NCBI GenBank assembly: GCA_964017065.1
Contig: OZ024787.1
Coordinates: forward strand, 1,258,658 to 1,322,657
Source of the DNA: Haliclona indistincta
Taxonomy: Eukaryota > Porifera > Demospongiae > Haplosclerida > Chalinidae
Direction: 5' to 3'
DNA length: 64,000 nucleotides
The first letter of the stretch is position 1. Each line of letters begins with the position of its first letter. The notes beneath the pieces are model-generated. The model made no database searches and was not told where the DNA came from. It saw nothing but the letters and a program-made list of their open reading frames with translations. Positions 47,202 through 58,377 of the stretch are shown here, one piece after another. The position numbers were made by a program, and so were the translations under genes.

Positions 47202-50200
47202 ATGACCTGGAATGTGTTTGCTGTGCTAGCGTTCTATACCCAGTTTCACTTGTCAGTATTGCCTACCAAAACTAATGGAGAAGGTGAGAGCTCAATTGTA
47301 ACTTATCTCAAATGCTGTCTGTCTTCTTGGTCTGTATGGTCTTTATGGGGATTTCTTCTACAGTGACAATCCCTGATGTGAGGATTGGTCACATGCAGGA
47401 ATCAGGTACAGGTGTTCTAGTGAGGTGTTTCTCTAGTGATGAGAATGCTCAGCTGCAGTGGTACAGTGTCGATATTACCATTGGCACTGCTCCAGTTCCT
47501 GTACCCATTGATGAAAGACTAGCTAAAGGCTCTTTTCATCTCGATTTGCATAACCTATCAGCAACTAACTTTATTGACTATTACTGTACAGCAACCAATT
47601 CATTCGGTGCAGCAAGAACCAGGCCCTTTCTCAGAGCATACCGCCCTCCACGTATGTTAGTTGATAATATTATTGTATTGATGTTTTTGTATCCATCTCC
47701 TAACAGCTCGTAATAGATCGCATGTTGTCACAGTTCCAGTACTGCTTGGAAAGAGAGTGGCTCTTTCTTGTAATCCAACACGTTTCTTTCCAAAAGCAAC
47801 TGTCGAGTGGTATATAAAATTTGACAAAACAAATTTTGAAGTAATGATCAAGCCAGAAGAAAGCAACAAGTATGATACTATTGATGATGGACACCATCTT
47901 ATCATCAATAATATCACGGAGAGCGATGTAGAGGATTCAAAAATATATGCTTGTGTTGCATTCTATACTAGACTCAATGCTCCATATGTAGGGTATTACA
48001 TCTACCCACGATACAAGCTAGAGATTGTTGGTAAGACTGATTCCGTTACGTCAATTTCCTCTTTATTAATAAACAGATTCATTACCTGGAGAGTTCTATA
48101 CCTATCTGACTCCAATGAACAAGGTTATCTTGTCAAATGAAACATCACTATCTTATAGCTTCTACTACATTGCTGTCAGTAATAATGACACTTTGAGTGT
48201 TGTTAGCTATCCCAGTAGCCATAGCAACACAGCAATATCAGTGACCTATAATGGACTGCCTAGTGAAGTGATTAACAATCTCTCAGTCACACTTGTACTG
48301 GAAAAAGACTCTGGTGTCATAAATGGAAGCAAAGCCACTGCTAACATCACAATAATTGGTATGTACTTGTAAGTATGAGGTTTTACTGGTGCATGATTCC
48401 CCAACATAGATCCACTTGTGATTCTACCAACCACACCCAGTGGAGTCATTCATGTGTCTGTTGGAGAGAGTGTAACATTCAACTGCACAGCTGCTGGTAC
48501 TGATGTACGTGTGATGTTCTATCAGAATGGCAGGGAGATCAACAACTACAACGAGAACTTATTATTAATTCGTATTGCGACACATGCAGACAGCTCAGTG
48601 TATCAGTGTATATGGTACTCAGAGGCACAGAATGTGTATGAGAGTGCCACATGGGTTCTTGTGGTGATGGCAAAAACTAATGGTAACAACAGTGAGACAT
48701 TATTTATTATTTCCATAATGTTTTGAGAGTACTTGTTTTTTCAGATTCTGCCTTAGTGATTTCTTTAGTAGTTATTGGAATACTAGTAATATTGGCAGCA
48801 GTCTGTGTAGCCATCATTATGGTAATCCGAAGGGCTAGAGCAAAACGAAGAATGTCACAACTTAACCAGAATCAATTAAGCAGTATTAGAAAGTGAGTGA
48901 TGAATAAACCACAACCTAATATACCTTTTTGTATACTGCAGGGTCGGTAGAGTAGTCAATGATTATATCCGAAACAGAGTATTTTCAGAAGGTACGTGTA
49001 CATCGGTTATGATTTTTATGCTTTAAATCTTGCACAGCCAACAAAAAAACATCAAATGTCAGACCTGAATATCTTCCTCACTTGTCATCTGTTATTATAT
49101 TGAATTGTGATCTTCGCTTGTTGGACAGCATTGGGAGAGGTGAGATTTGTACAGTGCGACCTACTCATAACTATTTTGTCACTTTTAGGAGAGTTTGGAG
49201 TAGTGTACAAGGCTCATATGTTCTCTAATAAGACCAGCAGTGACAGGATACTTGTTGCTGTGAAGACACTGAATGGTGGCAATTTATTTTTAGGGTTTCA
49301 GGTTTTCATCTTACTCATAATTATTATGATAGGCACATTCAGTGATAAAGAGGTTAATGAATTGATTGAAGAGTGTTTACAGATGAAGTCCTTTGATCAT
49401 CCTAATGTGATGAACCTGATGGGGGTGTGTCTAGATGCTGGCCCCGCTCCTTATCTCATTCTACCATATATGGAAAATGGCAACCTCCTTTCATACTTAA
49501 AGAATAATCGTGAATCACTTGTTCTCACTGAAAACTGCACTTTGAATGCAGAAGTGGTAATAGAAGTCAAAAACAGCATTATTATACAGTTCTCTAATGG
49601 CATGCAGGTATCCAGTGTAAGGATCAAGCTGCTATCAATGTGTCTACAAGTAGCAAAGGGTATGGAGTATCTTGCTATTCAGAAGCTTGTTCATCGTGAC
49701 CTAGCAGCTAGGAACTGCATGTGAGAGAATGCAAGAGTCAAATCACTGTGCTTATATTTTCACAGGATTGATGAGACTGGTATCATTAAAGTGGCTGATT
49801 TTGGACTAGCCATGAGTGTCTATGACCAGCTGTACTTCAGACAAGATGCAAGCGACTCAATCAAGCTGCCAATCAAATGGTTGGCAATCGAGAGCATTGA
49901 GGATGGACTGTTTTCAGAGAAGACAGATGTGGTATTCCTTCTTGTTCATGAGATTCGGCCATAATTCTTATTTTTGTTCTATAGTGGGCATATGGAGTGA
50001 CTTGTTGGGAGATATTCAGTGGTGGTAAGGTGCCTTATGGTGGACTGTCTCCTCTGAGCATACCCAAACTGCTGAAGAATGGAGAGAGAATGGAACAACC
50101 AGACAATACTGCTTGCTCTGAATACATGTAAGAGCAGCTATAGATCAACACCTTATACTGCATTCACCCAAACCTTTGAAACCATACTGCATTTTGTTCC

Positions 50201-50366
50201 TTGTAGTTACCAAACCCTGATGGGCCAGTGTTGGCAAGGCAACCCAGACAAGCGGCCAACTTTCTCTCAGCTGCACAATGAGATCAGCTTCACTCTCACC
50301 AACATGGCTGGCTACATGGAGTTCTCCACCATTTCTCTCTCCATGAAAGGAGACACACCAGTGTGA
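47202..50366 (+). CDS. Receptor tyrosine kinase RTK-C
   Basis: Signal peptide MTWNVFAVLAFYTQFHLSVL. Ig1 ([32 protein letters not shown]), Ig2 ([19 protein letters not shown]), third module ([20 protein letters not shown]), fourth module ([20 protein letters not shown]), a helix like RTK-B, and a kinase starting [20 protein letters not shown] with [34 protein letters not shown] and [11 protein letters not shown]. Its kinase exons are almost identical to those of B and E at DNA level. The 51-bp intron at 49557-49607, in the kinase insert position, has no in-frame stop. No break in any exon is seen. Confidence 0.85.
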
Positions 50367-51186
50367 CAAAATCTCACAAACCCTTCGATTCCCATTAAGA
50401 CTCGGAAAACTTTAATTTCTCTCAAAAGAATTGTAGTAGTGTTGCTGTTTGCTTCTAGATATACTCACTAACAGTAGTTTATCAACTCAATGTTTTCATC
50501 AGTTCAGTTTAAAAGAACTTTTTTTCATCTGAAGATTTCTCCTCATCACTATTAGTTCAATTTTATATCAGATATAGTGAAGATTCATTCAATAGCACAT
50601 AGCAGCTGTCATCTTAAATCGTTGTCTTTCCAACACGTAATTGCCTAGCAGCAATGATAATCACTGTAGGTATTGGGAGATGATTCTATAGTGACTCTGC
50701 CCAGAAAAAAGCCTCAATGTGCTGAGCACTACATAATAAAATTAATTAGTAGTGACTATTGACAACATGAGTGTATCTACACATCTCTATTGTATTATCC
50801 ATTGTTGTTATTAACTCCTGAGCTATATAGACTTGTTGTGTTTATGAGTTTAACTATGTGTCTTACAGATGTCCTAATTTCATGCTTATCACACATCTAC
50901 AATTAATTATTTTCACAAATTCAAAAGGTGTTTATCATAAGTGTCTCTATTTGAGTCAATGTCATGCAGCTTACATTGCATTGTTCTTGAAGTAAGAACA
51001 GTACATTTTATTGTCCACAATTTATAGATGTATCTATAGTAACACCATTAACTACAATATAAGCCACAGCCATGATGACCATATTAGCTCATAACACATG
51101 AGAAGTGAGAGAGAATTTTCATCTTGATAGTAAGTATTATTACTAACACGTTTTGATTGCTGTAGTGAAGTTTTCAATGTTAGAAG
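50367..51186. other. Intergenic RTK-C / RTK-D
   Basis: Near copy of 46372-47201; no gene. Confidence 0.65.
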
Positions 51187-52384
51187 ATGAGTTGGAGTGT
51201 GTTTGCTGTGCTAGCGTTCTATACCCAGTTTCACTTGTCAGTACTGCCTGCCAAAACTAATGGAGAAGGTGAGAGCTGTACATGTGTATTTGCAATTGTA
51301 ACTTATCTCAAATGCTATCTTTTTGGTCTGTATGGTCTGTTTGGGGATTTCTTCTACAGTGACAATTCCTGATGTGAGGATTGGTCACATGCAGGAATCA
51401 GGTACAGGTGTTCTAGTGAGGTGTGTCTCCAGTGATGAGAATGCTCAGCTGCAGTGGTACAGTGTCGATATTACCATTGGCACTGCTCCAGTTCCTGTAC
51501 CCATTGATGAAAGACTAGCTAAAGGCTCTTTTTTATCTCAATTTGCACAACCTATCAGCTACTAACTTTATTGACTATTACTGTACAGCAACCAATTCAT
51601 TCGGTGCAGCAAGAACCAGGCCCTTTCTCAGAGCATATACCGCCCTCCACGTATGTTAGTTGATAATATTATTATATTGATATTTTTATATCCATCTCCT
51701 AACAGCTCCTAATATATCGCATGTTGTCACAGTTCCAGTACTGAATAGAGAGAGAGTGGTTCTGTCTTGTAATCCAACACGTTTCTTTCCAAGACCAACT
51801 GTCGAGTGGTATATTAAAAATAACAAAACAATGTTGATCAAGCCAGAAGGCAATGATAAGTATGATACTATTGATGATGGACACCATCTTATCATCAATA
51901 ATTATCACGGAAAGCGATGTAGAGGATTCGAAGATGTATGCATGTGCTGCATTTTATAGCAGACTTTATGCTCCATACTTAGGGTATTACGTACATCTAC
52001 CCATGATACAAGCTAGAGACTGTAGGTAGGACTGACTATCTCAATGCATTGAAACATGTTAAGTTACCTCTTCTAACATAATAGATTCACTGCCAGAGAG
52101 TTCTACTCTTATCTGACTCAAATGAACAAGATCATCTTGTCCAATGAAACATTAGCTGCTTTCTCTAAGTACGTGTAAGAAAATGACAAAATCAGTCTTA
52201 CTCAATAATTGTCAGTACTATATCATGTAGTTACCAGACCCTTATGGAGCAGTGTTGGCAAGGCAACCCAGACAAGCGATCTACGTTCTCTCAGCTGCAC
52301 ATTGGGATCAGTTTCACTCTCACTAACATGGCTGGCTACATGGAGTTGTCCACCATCTCCCTCTCCATGACAGAAAAACTATAG
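51187..52384 (+). pseudogene. Broken receptor tyrosine kinase copy RTK-D
   Basis: Starts like RTK-C (MSWSVFAVLAFYTQFHLSVL) with Ig1 at 51358, but Ig1 gains a base in a T run (CTCTTTTTTATCTC, near 51530) that ends the frame. There are two extra bases near 51640 and one extra T in AATAATTATCACGG near 51900, within Ig2. At about 52155 the third-module exon passes straight into a GTACGTGTAAG donor-like sequence and then the last kinase exon (52232-52384, [19 protein letters not shown]). The rest of the ectodomain, the membrane helix and nearly all of the kinase are deleted. It cannot encode a working receptor. Confidence 0.85.
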
Positions 52385-52792
52385 ATACTAAAAGTCTAGA
52401 TGTTCTTGATTCATGAAACATTCCGTGAAACTCTCTTAGTATTACACCTTTTCACATGAAATCATGTGTTTGTCCAATTTTTGCATAAAATTAACTGCTG
52501 AATTTTCTGTTAGAAAATCACTTAAACATGTGTTATCTGTACATTATTGTGGGCTGGTCAAAAGTTTACACATTATTCAATAACAATTGTATTTCCGCTT
52601 ACATTCTCGTTTACCATAAAAGCCTGCTCAGGGACACTGACAAGAATTTCTGTGGATACTGAGCAATTCGTCTGTTAAAATTTGCCAGCATAGTTTATTT
52701 TAACCCATGCTGTTTGTACAGACGTTGCATAAATCACTTGATAGCTCTTTTGTTTTACTGTACTTCAAGTGTAAAATATATAGGCAAGCAAG
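52385..52792. other. Intergenic RTK-D / RTK-E
   Basis: No gene. CATAAAAGCC at 52615 may be the RTK-E TATA-like element; the flank is otherwise unlike those of A to D. Confidence 0.5.
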
Positions 52793-55700
52793 ATGAGCTG
52801 GAGAGCGTTTACTGTGCTAACTCTGCTCCACCTGTCAGCATTACCTGCCTGGACTATTGGACAAGGTGAGGTGTGCATACAATGAAATCTACGTAGAACC
52901 CTATGCTCAATAAATCTCAAGCCATATCATTGAAAAAATTTTTCTGTAGACAACTTTCCAGATGTATGGATTGGTGAAATAAATAATGAAGAAACAAATG
53001 TTCTCGTGAGATGTGTCTCCAGTGATGAGAATGCTCAGCTTCAGTGGTACAGTATTGATATCACAGATGACACGCAACCTATCTCTGTGCCGTCTAAAAC
53101 CAATGGAGTTCTTGAGGTTGATCTCCACGAATTATCAGCAACAAATCTCATTGACTACTACTGTACAGCAAGTAATTCATTTGGAGTCTCAAGAACTGTG
53201 CCCTTCAGAGCTTACGGGCCTCCATGTATGTTTGTATTGTGTATAAACATGACATATGAATTATTTATTAACTAGTTTCGCCTAGTAAAGAAATTGTTCA
53301 GATTCCAGTAGTACTTGGACAAGTTGCTCTTCTCTCCTGCAAATCAACCAGATTCTTTCCAGAACCTAATATAACCTGGTATATCAAAATAATGGATGGC
53401 TCTGTGTTCATCGAAGAAACTTCAATCATTTCTGAGGGTAGCAACAAGTATAAGACTATCGATAATGGTCGCCATCTTGTTATATTCAATATATCAGAGA
53501 ATGACTTGCTTTCCTATAACCATACAAAGAATGGTGTAGTCACACCAGTGGCTTCAAAAGTGTACGCTTGTGCAGCATTTTATGACAAAATCAATGCTCC
53601 TAATATTGGATACTACATATTCCCCCGATATAACCTGGAAATAATAGGTAAGACTCTGTATAAGCAATTAGTCATTTGCGCATAATTTTACAAATAATTA
53701 TACTGCAATTAGCAGTTTTAGCTACCAGAGCAAATTATGTATATGGCCTACGTAATTCTATTATGCATGTCACCACAACAGATTCATTACCTGGAGAGTT
53801 CTACTCTTATCTCACTCCAATGAACAAGGTTGTCTTGTCGAATGAAACATCGCTATCTTATAGCTTCTACTACATTGCTGTCAGTAATAATGACACTTTG
53901 AGTGTTGTTAGCTATCCCAGTAGCCATAACAACACAGAAATATCCGTGACCTATAATGGACTGCCTAGTGAAGTGATCAATGATCTCTCAGTCACACTTG
54001 CACTGGAAAGAGACTCTGGTGTCATAAATGGAAGTGAAGTCACAGCTAACATCACAGTTATTGGTATGCAATTATTATTAACCATTATAAAGTGAATGAT
54101 TCTCCTCCATAGACCCGCTTGTGATTCTACCAACCACACCCAGTGGAGTCATTCATGTGTCTGTTGGAGAGAGTGTCACATTCAACTGTACAGCTGCTGG
54201 TACTGATGTGAGAGTGACCTGGTACCAGAATGCAAGGGAGATTCTCAACTACAACGAGAAGTTGTTTACCATCTACAGTGCCACACCTGCAGACAGATCA
54301 GTGTATCAGTGTATCTGGTACTCATATGCTCAGAATGTGTACAATAAATCCACTTGGGCTCTTGCAGTGAATTTATCTCCAATGAATGGTAGGCTATCAT
54401 AATTACATAGTGATATTGCAATAGTGTTAATAAAAACATAGCACCTGCATGCTTGACATTAAAGTCTTTGCATCAACTATCTCTATTGTCATTTTCAGAA
54501 ATCACAATAACATCAATTACCACTGTTCAAGAATCTACAATGACCACTATAATTGAAGAATTGACCACGAAAAGTAATAACATGTCATCAACAATAACAC
54601 CCATGGAATCTGCTATGGAACCTGCTATAACACCCATGGAACCTGCTATGACACCCATGGAATCTGCTAAAACTACTACTAGCAACAGCACAGAGACAAG
54701 TGTTATTGCCATTGTTATTCCAATAATAATAATTGGACTAATATTACAGTCACTGATCTGTCTAGCGATTGTGCTGACTCTAAGAGCTAGAAAAAGGCCG
54801 CGATACAATCACAGACAATTAAACAGCGTTAGAAAGTGAGTGATAAAATAAGAACAATCAATGACTCTATAATGATTAGGGTCAGTCGAGCTGTCAATGA
54901 TTATGTTAGAAACAGAGTATTTTCCGGAGGTATGTGTATATCGGTTACGATTGTTATGCTCGAACTCTTGCACAGCCAACAGAAAAACATCGAATGTTAG
55001 ACCTGAATATCTTCCACACTTGTCATCTGCTATTATATTGAATCGTGATCTTCGCTTGTTGGACAACATTGGAAGAGGTGAGATTTATACAGTGCGACCT
55101 ACTTATTACTATTTTTGTCACTGTTAGGAGAGTTTGGAGTAGTGTACAAGGCTCATATGTTCTCTAATAAGACCAGCAGTGACAGGATACTTGTTGCTGT
55201 GAAGACACTGAATGGTGGCAATTTATTTTTAGGATTCAGGTTTTCATTTTACTCATAATAATATTATGATAGGCACATTCAGTGATGAAGAGGTTACTGA
55301 ATTGATCGAGGAGTGTTTACAGATGAAGTCCTTTGATCATCCTAACGTGATGAACCTGCTGGGAGTGTGTCTAGATGCTGGCCCCGCTCCTTATCTTATA
55401 CTACCATATATGGAAAATGGCAACCTCCTTTCATACTTGAAGAATAATCGTGAATCACTTGTTCTGACTGAAAACTGCACTTTGAATACAGAAGTGGTAA
55501 TAGAAGTCAAAAACAGCATTATTATACAGTTCTCTAATGGCATGCAGGTATCCAGTGTAAGGATCAAGCTGCTATCAATGTGTCTACAAGTAGCAAAGGG
55601 TATGGAGTATCTTGCTATTCAGAAGCTTGTTCATCGTGACCTAGCCGCTAGAAACTGCATGTAAGAGAATGCAAGAGTTGAGTCAGCACTGTGCTTATAT

Positions 55701-56324
55701 TTTCACAGGATTGATGAGACTGGTATCATTAAAGTGGCTGATTTTGGACTAGCCATGAGTGTGTATGACCAGCTGTACTTCAGACAAGATGCAAGTGACT
55801 CAATCAAGCTGCCAATCAAATGGTTGGCAATCGAGAGCATTGAGGATGGAGTCTTTTCAGAGAAGACAGATGTGGTACAGTGCTGTGTAAAAATAAATTC
55901 ACTACTCTGTGTTGCTACATTTTTTAAGTTGATGTATCTATAGTGGGCATATGGAGTGACTTGTTGGGAGATATTCAGTGGTGGTAAGGTGCCTTATGGT
56001 GGACTGTCTCCTCTGAGCATACCCAAATTGCTGAAGAATGGAGAGAGAATGGAACAACCTGACAATGCTGCTTGCTCTGAATACGTGTAAGAGGAGCAGC
56101 TATAGATCAACATCTTGTACATCATTCACACTTTGAAAGCACACAATATTATATTTCTTTATAGTTACCAGACCCTGATGGAGCAGTGTTGGCAAGGCAA
56201 CCCAGACAAGCGGCCAACGTTCTCTCAGCTGCACAATGAGATCAGCTTCACTCTTACTAACATGGCTGGCTACATGGAGTTCTCCACCATCTCCCTCTCC
56301 GTGACAAGAGACACACCCGTGTGA
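52793..56324 (+). CDS. Receptor tyrosine kinase RTK-E, divergent ectodomain and stalk
   Basis: Signal peptide MSWRAFTVLTLLHLSALPAW. Ig1 (FPDVWIGEINNEETNVLVRC) and Ig2 (VALLSCKSTRFFPEPNITWY) are clearly more diverged than in A to C, and Ig2 carries a longer loop (NDLLSYNHTKNGVVTPVASK). The third module is nearly identical to the others. The fourth module (VRVTWYQNAREILNYNEKLF) is followed by an extra Thr/Ser-rich stalk in the exon starting at 54500, with repeated TPME(S/P)AM units. The membrane helix is different (VIAIVIPIIIIGLILQSLIC). The kinase keeps [28 protein letters not shown] and [11 protein letters not shown]. The last exon is 56166-56324. No frameshift is seen. Confidence 0.85.
54500..54836 (+). 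other. RTK-E stalk and membrane exon
   Basis: Encodes a mucin-like Thr/Ser-rich stalk with about four degenerate repeats of a 7-residue unit (TPMEPAM type), then the helix and a basic stop-transfer sequence RARKRPRY. The other RTK copies have only a short linker here. Confidence 0.7.
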
Positions 56325-56657
56325 CAATCCCTCCCGACAGTCAGGATTCAAAACACTTTTCTCAATAAAGAGTGACAAGTATTATTAGTAGTTATGTTGA
56401 TATTAATTTGCTCTTAGTAGTAGTAGCAGCTTGCATACATCAGTTTGTAGAAGTACTAGAGAACCCTCATTGAACCTAAATATTAGTCTTTGCATTTGCT
56501 TTTCATCAAATGTTTATATTTGCATGAAAGGAAATACTGTGCATGAGACCTGCGTACGTACACACTTTCATCAATTTTAGTTTGCGATATTGACAACCTT
56601 ACTAATTTGCACTTATATGAACACTGTTATCATTCAACACTGCATTTGTATATTCAA
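56325..56657. other. 3' flank of RTK-E
   Basis: No gene. Contains AATAAAG (about 56364), a possible poly(A) signal about 40 bp after the stop. Confidence 0.5.
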
Positions 56658-57815
56658 CAGTCAGACTAGCTGGTGAGGGTCAGTCAGACTAGCTAGCGAG
56701 GGTCAGTCAGACTAGCTAGCGAGGATCAGTCAGACTAGCTAGCGAGGGTCAGTCAGACTAGCTAGCGAGGGTCAGTCAGACTAGCTAGCGAGGGTCAGTC
56801 AGACTAGCTAGCGAGGGTCAGTCAGACTAGCTAGCGAGGGTCAGTCAGACTAGCTAGCGAGGGTCAGTCAGACTAGCTAGCGAGGGTCAGTCAGACTAGC
56901 TAGCGAGGGTCAGTCAGACTAGCTAGCGAGGGTCAGTCAGACTAGCTAGCGAGGGTCAGTCAGACTAGCTAGCGAGGGTCAGTCAGACTAGCTAGCGAGG
57001 GTCAGTCAGACTAGCTAGCGAGGGTCAGTCAGACTAGCTAGCGAGGGTCAGTCAGACTAGCTAGCGAGGGTCAGTCAGACTAGCTAGCGAGGGTCAGTCA
57101 GACTAGCTAGCGAGGGTCAGTCAGACTAGCTAGCGAGGGTCAGTCAGACTAGCTAGCGAGGGTCAGTCAGACTAGCTAGCGAGGGTCAGTCAGACTAGCT
57201 AGCGAGGGTCAGTCAGACTAGCTAGCGAGGGTCAGTCAGACTAGCTAGCGAGGGTCAGTCAGACTAGCTAGCGAGGGTCAGTCAGACTAGCTAGCGAGGG
57301 TCAGTCAGACTAGCTAGCGAGGGTCAGTCAGACTAGCTAGCGAGGGTCAGTCAGACTAGCTAGCGAGGGTCAGTCAGACTAGCTAGCGAGGGTCAGTCAG
57401 ACTAGCTAGCGAGGGTCAGTCAGACTAGCTAGCGAGGGTCAGTCAGACTAGCTAGCGAGGGTCAGTCAGACTAGCTAGCGAGGGTCAGTCAGACTAGCTA
57501 GCGAGGGTCAGTCAGACTAGCTAGCGAGGGTCAGTCAGACTAGCTAGCGAGGGTCAGTCAGACTAGCTAGCGAGGGTCAGTCAGACTAGCTAGCGAGGGT
57601 CAGTCAGACTAGCTAGCGAGGGTCAGTCAGACTAGCTAGCGAGGGTCAGTCAGACTAGCTAGCGAGGGTCAGTCAGACTAGCTAGCGAGGGTCAGTCAGA
57701 CTAGCTAGCGAGGGTCAGTCAGACTAGCTAGCGAGGGTCAGTCAGACTAGCTAGTGAGGGTCAGTCAGACCAGCTAGCTAGTGAGGGTCAGTCAGACTAG
57801 CTAGAGAGGATCAGT
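56658..57815. repeat. 23-bp satellite array
   Basis: About 49 nearly perfect copies of GTCAGTCAGACTAGCTAGCG plus AGG. Each unit contains CTAGCTAG, a self-complementary core. Edge copies vary (GTGAGGG, AGAGAGG). No frame or promoter is evident. Confidence 0.95.
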
Positions 57816-58101
57816 CTGCTACTTCAGTACATTGAAACACTTCATCAGTATCTACAGATAGATGTATGCTATTTTTTCATTCTTTATACACAACTATGGA
57901 AGTTATGTTTTACCAAACAACAACACGATGTGTTAGTTTATCTCTTTCACATAACAACACTGTAACACACCAGTGTATCAGCAATCAAAATATTACTATA
58001 CTGCACAATAGTAAGACTACTATAGGCAGTACTTACTGAGGTCGAACCGGTCGATATACGTACACGGTTTTCAGACTAGCTGACAGCGCTAGGTAACTCT
58101 G
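57816..58101. other. Intergenic, no feature seen
   Basis: AT-rich DNA between the satellite and a MITE; no gene. Confidence 0.5.
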
Positions 58102-58212
58102 TAGAGCGTCACCTTCATGCACTAATGTGTTCAGTCTCTGATCATCCTCCATCGTGTGAATAAAGACAACAGTGACTACATCTACTAGTCACATTTTGTA
58201 CACGAAGGTGAA
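58102..58212. mobile_element. MITE M1 copy
   Basis: GAGCGTCACCTTCATGCACT at the left and CACGAAGGTGA at the right, with the usual GATCATCCTCCATCGTGTGA centre; the right arm is partly degenerate. Confidence 0.7.
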
Positions 58213-58377
58213 ACAATAAATTAAGAATCCTGAAATTAGATTTATGAAAGTTTTGTCTCAAATTGTATAATTTCATTTCACATTGACATAATATAATGAA
58301 GAGTGAAAAAAAAACTAGAAATATTGATGAAGATTTAGCAAGGGAGAAATGTGGGTGGGGTTATGATGTGGGTGTGG

